From: JAGLWW01 sp964640225
Lineage (GTDB): Archaea; Aenigmatarchaeota; Aenigmatarchaeia; PWEA01; JAGHBM01
DNA length: 19,577 bases
NCBI GenBank assembly: GCA_964640225.1
Contig: CAZXFI010000014.1
Span: forward strand, 1 to 19,577
Direction of reading: 5' to 3'
Shown: piece by piece, positions 8,101 to 14,721 of the stretch
Layout of the letters: each line of letters starts with the position of its first letter
How positions within the stretch are numbered: the first letter of the stretch is position 1
Translations under genes and position numbers: made by a program
The notes under the pieces: model-generated
Told to the model about the DNA's origin: nothing
The model's input: the letters and a program-made list of their open reading frames with translations, nothing else
Databases searched by the model: none

Positions 8101-11049
8101 TACAGAGGAGCTGTCAACCGTGTTGTTGTATTCATCAACCAGCCGGGCCTCAAAGGAAATGGACTGGTTCCTTATGACGTTCTGGTAAGCCACAGGTTCG
8201 TTCAGGCTTACGTTCAGGTGGCCCTTTATTCTTATAGTGTAATTTTGCGGGTTGGTTGTGTTGTAAAAGCTTTCATTCAGGCTTACGTTCCAGGTCTGGA
8301 GACCAACCGAATAGCTTCCGTTGGGGTTGAAACTGTGATTGCAGTAACCGCTCGTGTTGGTGTAGGCAGAGTTGCCCCAGTCCCACGTACTGCCGTCAAG
8401 AGTTGTCCGGAAAGTGCACGTTTCAGATGTCCAGTTGGCATAGTCCGTGGAATCGTTCATGTACACCATGAGAGAAACGCTGGTGGTTCCGTACTCCCTG
8501 CTAACGTTGGTGTTGTTGCCCTGGACATGCTCCTGGCTCACGTTGTGCGCCTGCACGGTGAAATTATTCGGGTTCGTTGTGTTTCTGGCCGAATGGTAGA
8601 TTTGAGAGGTGTTGCTCGCGTTGAAGTCAAAATATTCAAACTTGTAAAAGCCGGTGCCCACCCATATCTTGTTCGCGCTGACGTTGAAAGTGGCGTTGCC
8701 GCTACCCGACACGGTTTCCGTGTTTTCTCTTATCCAGCTACCGGTGAAGTTGCTGTAGACCCACAAAGTGACGTTCACTTCATCGGTTTCGTCGTCCTCC
8801 ACGGTTGCGGTGAAGTTAAAGTACTGGCCCCATAGGCCGGTTGCCGGCGTGACGCCGGTAAAGGTTATGTTTGGCACAAGGTTCCTGGTCCCCCCCGCCT
8901 GGTAAACCACGGAACTTCCTGCCGAGGCGTTGGGCTGGGTCCAGTTGAAAAAATCGGGAACGCTGTTGGAATTGGTGTCATTGTAGCACGCGTAGAAGCC
9001 GTTCCCCACGTCCCCCATCGTGGGGCACTGGGTATCGGGGGTTATGTTATACTCAGAACCACTCCAGGTAACATTAAGGAAAACGTTGCCTTTGACTATC
9101 GTGTCGTCAATGGTGGTATTGGAGGTTATGTTGAAGAACTCCTGCTGGCTGGTGTTGCTCCATATCGTGATGTCTTTCATCCAGAATACGTTGTCCGTCC
9201 CCGTGGTGTTGTAGGGGTTACCCTCGTTCATTATCACGGGAATTCCCTTTGCCATCTGGTCGTTCCACAGCAGGTGATATGCGTAGGGGCTCTCTCCCGG
9301 AACTATTGTTATGTTTTCATCCGTTACATTACAATAGTTACCGCCGCTTACGGTGGCGTTGGAATAGGCCTTGTCCTTGAATCCGCATGAGACAGCGTCA
9401 TTGTTTATTTTCATGTATTTTATTGTTATGTTCAGCGCCGGCTCCGTGTAGCTGACGTTTATGGCCTCGTTGACTATTGACTGGTTAACCCTGATGTTCC
9501 TGGTTTTTGCCCAGGCCGGGCTGACTGTCTGGTTGCGTATGTCCGCGGAGGCGTTGTAGGAGTAGCTTATGTTTATGTCGCTTACCTGCAGCCTTCCCTT
9601 GTGGGAGGAATAGGCCCTGAACGGGACAACGCATATCTCGCTCGTGCAGTTCCCCAGGAAATTCTGAAGCGGGGAAGTCAGGTTTGTGAGCACCTGCGAG
9701 TCCCGGAACTTGCCCGGTTTTTCCCAGACAAGGGTCTCGTTTACCGTGAAGTTCATATCCGTGGGAAAGTCGTCGTAGCTGGTTTTGTAAAAATAACCGC
9801 TGTTGCCGGTTCCCGTCACTCCAAGTATCTCGTTTACGTTGTTCCCTGTGTCCGGAGTGATGTTTCCTATGGCAACGCCCTGGACGTAGTCGCTAACAGA
9901 GTAGGACAGGATAAGCCCCCCGGTTGAGTTCAGTATTATTAATTCATTGATTACGTCATCACCCCCCGTGCCCACAACCACCTCGTTGCCGGGGCTTATG
10001 TCAACTACTTCTCCTATTTCCACCGACCTTCCGTAGTCGTTCAGGTCGTATTTCCAGAGAGGAGAGCCGTCGGAGGCGAAGGCGTAAACCTTGTAATCGG
10101 CGCTCACGGCCACAATTTCCTTTCCCGCATCCGCTGATATGTTTCCTATTTCCACGTCATAAACTGTTCCTCCCATGCTTGAGTTTGACCATATCGTGTT
10201 GAAGGAGCTTCCGTTGTAGTTCAGGAGCATCACCACGTTGTTTCCTGTCCCGCCGCATCCCACCGCTATTTCATTCCCCGGATTCGCGGATGTCGCGTCA
10301 TCCACGTAAACTCCTTCAACCCCTGTTATTGAAGAACTGTTTCTCAAAAGGTCCAGCGTGGAGTTAAACAGGTACAAGTTGTCACCACCCGCCACTATCT
10401 CGTCACCCTGGTCCGATGTTATATTTCCGGCGTGCAGCGACCTCACGTACCCGACCATGTTGCTCTCCGTGAAATTGCCGGTGGAATTTATAACGTAAAC
10501 GCCTGTGTTGGAACCTATTATTATTTCGTTCCCCTGGTCTGAAGTCAAATTATGAATTTCGGAATCGTAAACCATGTCCCCCGCGTCAAACCCCCATATA
10601 AACTCTTCGTCAGAAGTGTAGAGAATAAAGTTGTTTTCCGTGCCCGATATAATGGAGCAAATCCCTATTTCATTTCCGGGGTTTGAAGTCACGTTGCCGG
10701 TTGAAACGTCCTTTAAGTCCATGTTACCTATGTAAGTGCTGTTTACCAGTATAAGCCCGGTAAGATTGACGCTTGAACTGGAAACCGTGCTGTTCCTGGG
10801 CAGCTCTATCCAGAAAGTGTTGTTTGACTCCTCGTGGTATGTGTAAATATAAGAAGCCGGGTATCCGGTTTCGTTCAGTTCTCTTTGCTCGTAATCAAAA
10901 GTCTTATCGCTGAAATCCAGGTTAAAGCTCCTCTGGTCTGTGAACGGATGTGCGTCCGGCGGGTCAATGGCTTCCGTCAGGAAGGGAACTGCCAAAAATC
11001 CCATTAATAACACTAAAAGGATGTAAAATTTTGAAAATCTGGGGCGCAT
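2113..11049 (-). CDS. Giant surface protein fused through one membrane helix to a HerA/FtsK-type ATPase
   Basis: This is a single 2978-residue frame. It opens with a signal peptide (MRPRFSKF then ILLVLLMGFLAV, cleavage near residue 27). Residues ~110-420 hold seven repeats of a [NDS]xG[ND]EI-like motif every 40-50 residues (near 125, 174, 214, 260, 310, 356, 406), matching a seven-bladed FG-GAP/VCBS-like propeller. Residues ~430-2340 are Ig-like beta modules with extreme Asn-Xaa-Ser/Thr density, about 54 sequons in the first ~880 residues by eye. Residues ~1204-1347 look like a jelly roll (NSGFESGGLGYW). A Gly-run and acidic hinge (~2345-2366) leads to two beta domains with few sequons, then a transmembrane helix (2581-2605) followed by RKYYLSWKLGKEAKRR (inside). 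The cytoplasmic ATPase has Walker A GATGAGKS (2666-2673), Walker B IVVFDE (D2795, E2796) and CSQ (Q2832), and ends in helical segments. Only ~60 residues separate membrane and Walker A, too few for the HAS barrel of free HerA. The start is ATG without a ribosome site, fitting the TATA box just upstream. The function of the whole is unknown: DNA or protein translocation, or contact-driven signalling, are possible. Confidence 0.9.
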   Translation of the reverse strand: MRPRFSKFYILLVLLMGFLAVPFLTEAIDPPDAHPFTDQRSFNLDFSDKTFDYEQRELNETGYPASYIYTYHEESNNTFWIELPRNSTVSSSSVNLTGLILVNSTYIGNMDLKDVSTGNVTSNPGNEIGICSIISGTENNFILYTSDEEFIWGFDAGDMVYDSEIHNLTSDQGNEIIIGSNTGVYVINSTGNFTESNMVGYVRSLHAGNITSDQGDEIVAGGDNLYLFNSTLDLLRNSSSITGVEGVYVDDATSANPGNEIAVGCGGTGNNVVMLLNYNGSSFNTIWSNSSMGGTVYDVEIGNISADAGKEIVAVSADYKVYAFASDGSPLWKYDLNDYGRSVEIGEVVDISPGNEVVVGTGGDDVINELIILNSTGGLILSYSVSDYVQGVAIGNITPDTGNNVNEILGVTGTGNSGYFYKTSYDDFPTDMNFTVNETLVWEKPGKFRDSQVLTNLTSPLQNFLGNCTSEICVVPFRAYSSHKGRLQVSDINISYSYNASADIRNQTVSPAWAKTRNIRVNQSIVNEAINVSYTEPALNITIKYMKINNDAVSCGFKDKAYSNATVSGGNYCNVTDENITIVPGESPYAYHLLWNDQMAKGIPVIMNEGNPYNTTGTDNVFWMKDITIWSNTSQQEFFNITSNTTIDDTIVKGNVFLNVTWSGSEYNITPDTQCPTMGDVGNGFYACYNDTNSNSVPDFFNWTQPNASAGSSVVYQAGGTRNLVPNITFTGVTPATGLWGQYFNFTATVEDDETDEVNVTLWVYSNFTGSWIRENTETVSGSGNATFNVSANKIWVGTGFYKFEYFDFNASNTSQIYHSARNTTNPNNFTVQAHNVSQEHVQGNNTNVSREYGTTSVSLMVYMNDSTDYANWTSETCTFRTTLDGSTWDWGNSAYTNTSGYCNHSFNPNGSYSVGLQTWNVSLNESFYNTTNPQNYTIRIKGHLNVSLNEPVAYQNVIRNQSISFEARLVDEYNNTVDSSSVNTSLYNCSWYFNNTYLNTTPVNTSGYCAYSWTPNCTYQTLGPYIVNVTLGGSDSLNYTILGNRSDQIVELVDEPRITIISPPSGESFYRGETIGLNATINDTCDTCDLNAYQFRWYMDFKDYVAVDINETAGKNRTNMPVMVTGQELQDSGANLTSWSSNSTKVTCGATDVTVQVLSSGQNLDTESNITFLVNLTENENKTCHVFNNDTLQNATLGYVRNSGFESGGLGYWAYTNKSYLDGSLQACSIVNQSDGENYSAYLFAYGDTNYLNQSLGNELGSDYIYLKYKAWGTYNDTSFVKVYAGGGSCNLNLSHYLVPNTSATWNYTLCYNESFSSATDLSITVKDYNTGGYEVEASHIYIDYLCPSDSSGNCVSYDSGAPYSRSLTGRENISSLLANSTESSWQVPAAKRVGPYTVFANLSGGYYLSRENESYISIFGLANVSYFNATSVTPGECIGSSCFTGVDINLTCRALDKNTSQGVYNFTVNFYDNGSYINSSQTDENGYAEYVWVNSTGTDGLHIIKCNISDSPDLYYNVTEENEMNVSLIFESSVTNGTLNVTPLYDIAENLTKQNNDTGVFNITVNNIGSGVMYGIKVVSYNATGIEGFSNVCTYLSGGENCTGNITFTTSRLAELGNNTVNVSLIWANPDENGTGFENKSVVINVTNTTVLNLVEDSVNYTIPYGATLYSSFTAEDFGNTGLGNVTFELSGGNASLIENWIALNGTDINQTGLNITRLGQSLVNMSVSVPSNQSYMGNSYWAYLLSEENSACSGIYDNCSDSLMINITVTQQHWSIDPLTDSQRIVGLSSNTVGNYTIVNITNYKTFNLTVNITRESNGSEFFNITLNNSGSVIPLPSSPFNVEPLSSAYLNVTYNVTGAESSDAGTYYLNISTENQNSSAIPAWINITRSLMISDFEIVLISPTQSVPVTSVSDGDNVEIHANATLGEGQELTENVTWTAWIGGEECAVTNSTNVTGMSYGWVINCTAPEIPGNPINNTLILSGNYTTLPIDFNDTETKAVIYDDIRAPRIWDIEIVPQGYSTPGEADGGDENVHYVIEEGNLTVRVNLTENNGTPSTRWINITGPAGQKTGNLTQSGSYWTYVYNISKWNTSIVGDYEVIVHLRDPAGNYNSSLNYTMRYFDIYMPMQFYSNFTYPDGTPMDVELSFYKPGTAWKLHENSSSEMNLSVHKRSYDIKAKLFNQEAKFLSVDLNQTALNQFNDTGAGNVTDCIKFDYFANDTADDVGNIELPDTAWKQYRLLGIVVEPENLSFQSTDFTLNYTEAMAESTHQYTEGNLEAFVCADWNYYLRTCNGDFTHFNTSLGPYNLTTNLFKFSTAPSSAYVLAESCYPNNCGVDVTTTVSPGGGGGSSDKEKEEEEGGPVSFEVDTNLGSVTITQGETKEYWLYITNKLQKQIKPKISITGSIKDYLSFSKMLLSLGAEESERVEATVSVPESTKEGYYTGTIVVEAEGEKEVIPVSIKVVASADSLISLEVDIVKNRIEIEEPLKFQVKLRNLGTQKELKLTLTYLIKDGETDDTVREEKENVTLEKMLSFTKRIDLNSTGLEDGEHLLEVWAETDGRAVNDMETFEIVKPFLATTLGVTLVYTLLILSIIIATIFIRKYYLSWKLGKEAKRRYIFPVNMNKIPQKTEKSFWIGTLAGSRIKAWMDPNDLTTHALVAGATGAGKSVGASVIIEEALEQKIPIIVFDPTAQWTGFVRGCRDENLLKHYSKFGMDVNSVRPYKGMIFEMSDPKQKIEFKEFMNPGEITVFTLNGLKPEEFDEAVRNIINSMFRINWEESTTLRMIVVFDEVHRLLEKYGGKGGYVALEKACREFRKWGIGLIMCSQVLADFKEAVSGNVLTDVQLNTKSLEDIKKARDKYGEMYAKRITRQGLGVGMIHNPKYNDGKPYFVQFRPTYHNPHKITNEELDEYREFAKELKEMKKKIEDMEKAGKETFDVKLELKLAQDKLKLGNFRMAKIYITSLKKHLTGGA
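2119..2124 (-). promoter_or_regulatory. Ribosome binding site that decides a TTG start
   Basis: GGAGGT on the minus strand lies inside the last codons of the HerA-fusion gene, with a six-base spacer to TTG at 2112-2110. The upstream stop TGA (2115-2113) abuts that TTG. No ATG competes at this distance, so the TTG is the likely start of the coiled-coil gene. Confidence 0.75.
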
Positions 11050-11080
11050 AAATAATTATACTTCTATTTATTAATATTAT

Positions 11081-11092
11081 TTTTTTTATAAG
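11081..11092 (-). promoter_or_regulatory. Probable TATA box for the HerA-fusion gene
   Basis: On the minus strand CTTATAAAAAAA lies about 38 bases before the ATG at 11049. Transcription about 25 bases downstream would leave a leader of roughly 12 bases. The ATG has no Shine-Dalgarno sequence (AGTATAATTATTT precedes it), which fits a near-leaderless start. The HerA-fusion and coiled-coil genes may thus form their own transcript as well as being read from upstream. Confidence 0.5.
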
Positions 11093-11099
11093 AGGCGCC

Positions 11100-11321
11100 C
11101 TACTTCTTTATGGTCTTTATGACGTTCTTGAGCTCCGTTATTTCGTTTCTGAGCTCCCTCATTTCCTTGCTTAGAAGCACTTCTTCCTCGTCAAATTTCT
11201 TTGTTATTGACTTGAGTTGCCTGAATTCTATCTCCAGTATCACGAGGTATATCACAACCACTATACAGAAGATTACCAGCAGTTCAAGTATTGGAACGCT
11301 TATGCCGAATACATACATCAT
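11100..11321 (-). CDS. Small membrane protein with cytoplasmic coiled coil
   Basis: This 73-residue protein has a short N-terminus, one transmembrane helix at ~8-29 (around ILELLVIFCIVVVIYLVIL), then a charged heptad helix at ~31-73 (FRQLKSITKKF through KEMRELRNEITELK). With the basic segment after the helix, the coiled coil should be cytoplasmic. Its ATG overlaps the stop of surface protein B (ATGA), so the two are translationally coupled; a second ATG follows directly and is slightly better spaced from the AGGTGAT upstream. It sits between the surface proteins and the HerA fusion, and could pair through its helix with the cytoplasmic coiled-coil protein or with the tail of surface protein A. 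I do not recognise a named family. Strict overlap and clean topology argue that it is a real gene. Confidence 0.75.
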   Translation of the reverse strand: MMYVFGISVPILELLVIFCIVVVIYLVILEIEFRQLKSITKKFDEEEVLLSKEMRELRNEITELKNVIKTIKK

Positions 11322-14300
11322 ATCACCTGGCTTTTCATTTTAGCGCTTTTTTCAACGGATTTGAGCCTGTTGTAGGACAGGTATCCCATTATTATTATTA
11401 CTATCATGAGGAGTATTGAGCCCCATGTCTGCGATAGCCCCCTCTCCCCTCCCGTAAGGAAGAACTGCCCCGTGCCGCTGGCAAGGGTGGCGAAATTTTC
11501 CCTGAATCTTGCCGTGGCCAGATACATGCCTGTCGGAGCCGATACGGGAAGGAAGTACTCCTCCGTTAATTCCGTCTTTTCCAAGGGTTCCATGCTACTT
11601 ATCTTCAGGATGTCAGACTCTATCACGTCCATTCCCGGGGTGTATATCTCTATTTCCAGGTACGGGTAATAGACATCATCGCCGCCGTTTATAACCAGTA
11701 TGTTGAGTCCCACGGGCGAGCCTACGGAAAACTCGTCCTTTTCCGGCGTGACTATTATAGTCGGATAGGACTGCTTGTATATTATGTTCACGGACTTCAT
11801 TCCACCCGCTTCCAGGTCCCCGACTATTATCCTGCTGGAGTCCTTTCCCCCGCTGAATTGTAGCTCCCGGCCGAAGGAGTCCCTTGCCTGTATCAGGTCC
11901 TCATAGCCTATCGGAAGGTTCAAGGCAACGTTCTCGTATTTCTCCTTGGAAAAACTCTTGAGGAAAACGTCCATCATAACCTTAACTTTCTTCTGGGGAA
12001 GCTTTTCCAGGACTTCCACGTTCCTGTCAACCTCCAATATGGGCGGGGTTAGTATCCTTATTTCGTATCTTCTTGACTCAAACGGGTTCACCTTGCTTGT
12101 CCAAACCATCCTTTTCTGTCCGCTTTCTATTATGAAATCCACGTCCTCCTCTATTTTCTCCCCGTACTCGTTGTAGTAGCTCACGTAGCCGTTGTCCGTG
12201 TCCTCAAAAACGTTAACGCTGAACTTCGCCTCCGCGGGCCTGCTGTTGGGATTGTACGCCTCAAAGTCTTTCATCCACAGCACGGGCTTGTTCACAACGG
12301 CCCATTTTGCCTGGGAGAAGTCTTCCTCATCTATCTCAAGAGGCAACAGCGGGGCGGGTATGTCCACGTAAACGCTCCCGATTGCGGTGGTGCTGAAGTG
12401 CAGTCCTGTCTCGGGGTCAAATCCTGATATCACGGTTGGCAGCACGTAAGCTCCCGAGCTTGTTATGTTCATGGTGTATGTCACGTTTATCTTTTCCCCG
12501 TTGCCTAGGTCCCAGCCGCTTGAGGAGTTTTTCTTGAATTCAAAAACGTGAACTGTAAGGCCGTCCGGAAGGGTTGTGGTGCCGTTGTCTGTTATTATGA
12601 AGTCAACGTCAACCGTCTCGGTTCCCCAGCTGCATCCTCCCGTACAGTTCATCAGCCTAAGGGTTACTCCGGACTTGTAGTCGGCAAGCGTGCTCAGGTT
12701 GGTACCCTCCGGCACGTAATCAATGAACTTTATGTCGTTTATCCTGTCGTCAACGTCCGTTGACACGACCTCTACCAGTATCCCGCCGTCTATCCATCCA
12801 GGATGGTTCACGTCGCGGCCTATCAGTTCCTTCCAGCCTGAAAGGGATTTTCCGGCCAGCGACACCTGCTCCGAGTCAAAATTTTCCGTAATCGGTGTGC
12901 CGCTGTCAGTTTTCATGGTGCAGTTCCCGGTGAAGTTGTACACGTCGCCCGTGGTCATGCCGGAACTGGAACTTACCTTGAATGTGATGTTTATTTTTTC
13001 AGAATTTTTCAAAGTTTCTCCTATGGAAGAGCCTGATACATCGGATATGGTCACGTTAACCAGACCGTCGGTTCCCCCCGATGAATCGGGCTGGGTCACG
13101 GTTTTCGTGTAGTCGGAGCCCTCCGAAAGCGTGTTCCAGGAGCCGTCGTACCATGCGGAGACCACAAAGCTTGAGTCCTCGTGTATTACCCAGTTGCCGT
13201 GGTCGTCGTCGCCCGTGGTTCTTGCGGGCACCACGGAGAGTATTTCCACGAAATCCGCTCCGGAACTGTTGTGTCCCATCATGGTTGACACGTCCAAAAC
13301 GGTTATGTTTTCCCCTCCCGTATCGGGATTCACAGCTCCGGTCAGGGTCTTGTCGTTTGAAAGGTCTATTTTGTAAAGATTCGTGAGGTCGTAAGTGGTG
13401 TTTATGTAACCGTAATAGCTCGTCGTGTTCCATTCCACGTGCCAAGTGAAAGACACGCCGTAATAAGGCTTGCTTGATTCCTGCTGGCTTGAGTTGAACC
13501 ACTGCTGGTTTCCGGTCCATGCCGAGTCCGTGGTCCTGACTCTTCCGTCCGTCGGGGTCAGTATCGGGCCGCTTGCCCCGCTGAAATCCCCGCTCTGGTT
13601 TGCGGGTTCCATCGGGTCGCCGGTGGCCGGGTCTATCTCGTAGAGTGCCCACCCGGTGACGTTGTACCTTAGGTAGTCTCCTTGTCCGGGACTTTCTGTA
13701 CCCATGTTTCTTATGTAGCCCCTGACGTTCCAGAAGCCTCCCGTGAGAGAAAGGTCTATGCCCTGCCTTATTGGTCCCCTGGAAAATCTGTCGGAGATGG
13801 TTCTTCCGGTTAAAGTATTGGTGTCATCATAATAGCCCGTGGTGTCTGTGTCGCTTCCGTCAAGGCTCATTGAGTTGCCGTTGAAGTTGGTCCCCTCGGT
13901 TATGGAAACGTTAAACCACACGTAGGCTGTCTCGCTCGTGCCGAGGTCGCCTGTCCACGTGACCTGGTCGTAATAGGTGTCCGAGTCCGTGTCAACCCTG
14001 GTTGCGCTTGCCCCGCCTGTCTGGCCCACGCTGTCCGTGACGCCAACGGCGTCGGGCACGCCGCCTGTCTGGTTGAACTGGATTGTGACGTTTACCCCGC
14101 TAAGCGTCTTGCTTGAACTGGGGTTTGTTATACTGAAGTTGAGAAGCAGCACGTTCTCGGAGTTCTGCGAGCCGTCAGGATATATGTTGTCCGCGTCGTA
14201 AAGGTCATATCCGCCCTGCCAGTTTGAAATGCTGCTGAGGTTAATCCTTATGTCAGGAGCTATGTCAGCCCTGTTTGACGCGTTTATCTCGTAGGCATCG

Positions 14301-14665
14301 TCGGGGTCCGAGTCGCTGGTGTTCACGTATATGCTCATCCTTTCGTAGGCTGTGGAGTTTCCCAGCGCCCCCTTGTAGGCCGTGACCTCTTCAAGGTTTG
14401 TGCCGCTGAGAGATGACAAGTTAACCCTTATGTACTGCAGTACGTCCGCGTTGTTTGGAGGCGCCACCTGGACGTACCCGTACCTGCACGGGTTGGCATA
14501 AGTAGGACATTTCCCGTAACCCGGGTCCCCGACCGCACTACCGTTTGATTCGTAGTGGGCCTGTACTTGCTCCACCAGGTAGGCTCTCGGGCCGGGAAGG
14601 GCTAGAGCCATTGATGGAAGCAGCAGAAAAACTAATGCGAATAGGGCTAAACATCTGTATTTCAT
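11318..14665 (-). CDS. Membrane-anchored surface protein B (paralogue of A)
   Basis: This 1115-residue protein has a signal peptide (MKYRCLALFALVFLLLPSMALA), a long sequon-rich beta exterior, one transmembrane helix near 1082-1098 (WGSILLMIVIIIMGYL) and a tail of only about 16 basic residues. It matches surface protein A collinearly: DVLQYIRVNL near the N-terminus, a Ca-binding-type loop DTDSDTYYDQVTW near 229, DRFSRGPIRQGIDL at 292-305, VLWMKDFEAYNPN near 797, LTPPILE near 872, then KYENV, IIVGDLEAGG, IIVTP and FRENFATL. Two Cys pairs are visible, CPTYANPC near the N-terminus and CTGGC mid-protein. No catalytic motif is seen, so a structural or adhesive role is likely. The ATG is preceded by GGAGGT with a nine-base spacer. 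The gene ends in a four-base overlap with the small membrane gene. I do not recognise a named domain covering the core. Confidence 0.88.
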   Translation of the reverse strand: MKYRCLALFALVFLLLPSMALALPGPRAYLVEQVQAHYESNGSAVGDPGYGKCPTYANPCRYGYVQVAPPNNADVLQYIRVNLSSLSGTNLEEVTAYKGALGNSTAYERMSIYVNTSDSDPDDAYEINASNRADIAPDIRINLSSISNWQGGYDLYDADNIYPDGSQNSENVLLLNFSITNPSSSKTLSGVNVTIQFNQTGGVPDAVGVTDSVGQTGGASATRVDTDSDTYYDQVTWTGDLGTSETAYVWFNVSITEGTNFNGNSMSLDGSDTDTTGYYDDTNTLTGRTISDRFSRGPIRQGIDLSLTGGFWNVRGYIRNMGTESPGQGDYLRYNVTGWALYEIDPATGDPMEPANQSGDFSGASGPILTPTDGRVRTTDSAWTGNQQWFNSSQQESSKPYYGVSFTWHVEWNTTSYYGYINTTYDLTNLYKIDLSNDKTLTGAVNPDTGGENITVLDVSTMMGHNSSGADFVEILSVVPARTTGDDDHGNWVIHEDSSFVVSAWYDGSWNTLSEGSDYTKTVTQPDSSGGTDGLVNVTISDVSGSSIGETLKNSEKINITFKVSSSSGMTTGDVYNFTGNCTMKTDSGTPITENFDSEQVSLAGKSLSGWKELIGRDVNHPGWIDGGILVEVVSTDVDDRINDIKFIDYVPEGTNLSTLADYKSGVTLRLMNCTGGCSWGTETVDVDFIITDNGTTTLPDGLTVHVFEFKKNSSSGWDLGNGEKINVTYTMNITSSGAYVLPTVISGFDPETGLHFSTTAIGSVYVDIPAPLLPLEIDEEDFSQAKWAVVNKPVLWMKDFEAYNPNSRPAEAKFSVNVFEDTDNGYVSYYNEYGEKIEEDVDFIIESGQKRMVWTSKVNPFESRRYEIRILTPPILEVDRNVEVLEKLPQKKVKVMMDVFLKSFSKEKYENVALNLPIGYEDLIQARDSFGRELQFSGGKDSSRIIVGDLEAGGMKSVNIIYKQSYPTIIVTPEKDEFSVGSPVGLNILVINGGDDVYYPYLEIEIYTPGMDVIESDILKISSMEPLEKTELTEEYFLPVSAPTGMYLATARFRENFATLASGTGQFFLTGGERGLSQTWGSILLMIVIIIMGYLSYNRLKSVEKSAKMKSQVI

Positions 14666-14674
14666 TATGGGGGC

Positions 14675-14680
14675 ACCTCC
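14675..14680 (-). promoter_or_regulatory. Ribosome binding site of surface protein B
   Basis: GGAGGT on the minus strand lies nine bases before the ATG at 14665. Together with the 49-base gap from surface protein A and no T-run terminator in it, this fits internal translation from a shared transcript. Confidence 0.6.
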
Positions 14681-14707
14681 GAGTTTTATTAATTATATTT
14701 GTTCTTT

Positions 14708-14721
14708 CAATTATTTAAATA
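14708..14721 (-). promoter_or_regulatory. Possible internal TATA box for surface protein B
   Basis: The minus strand reads ATATTTAAATAATT across the stop codon of surface protein A, about 50 bases before the ATG of B. A start ~25 bases on would keep the GGAGGT site in the leader. The region is AT-rich throughout, so chance is possible. Confidence 0.35.

Noticed and set aside
8218..8835. 205-codon plus-strand frame
   Set aside because: It is antisense to the sequon-rich stalk; the Asn/Thr codon bias of the real gene leaves long open mirrors.
11041..11100. GGGGCGC and GGCGCCC flanking the AT-rich promoter as an inverted repeat
   Set aside because: Only about six bases pair across ~47 bases, and one arm is coding sequence; chance is likely.
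13056..13652. 198-codon minus-strand frame rich in Arg/Gly/Pro
   Set aside because: It is an out-of-frame shadow of surface protein B, with no coherent fold signal.
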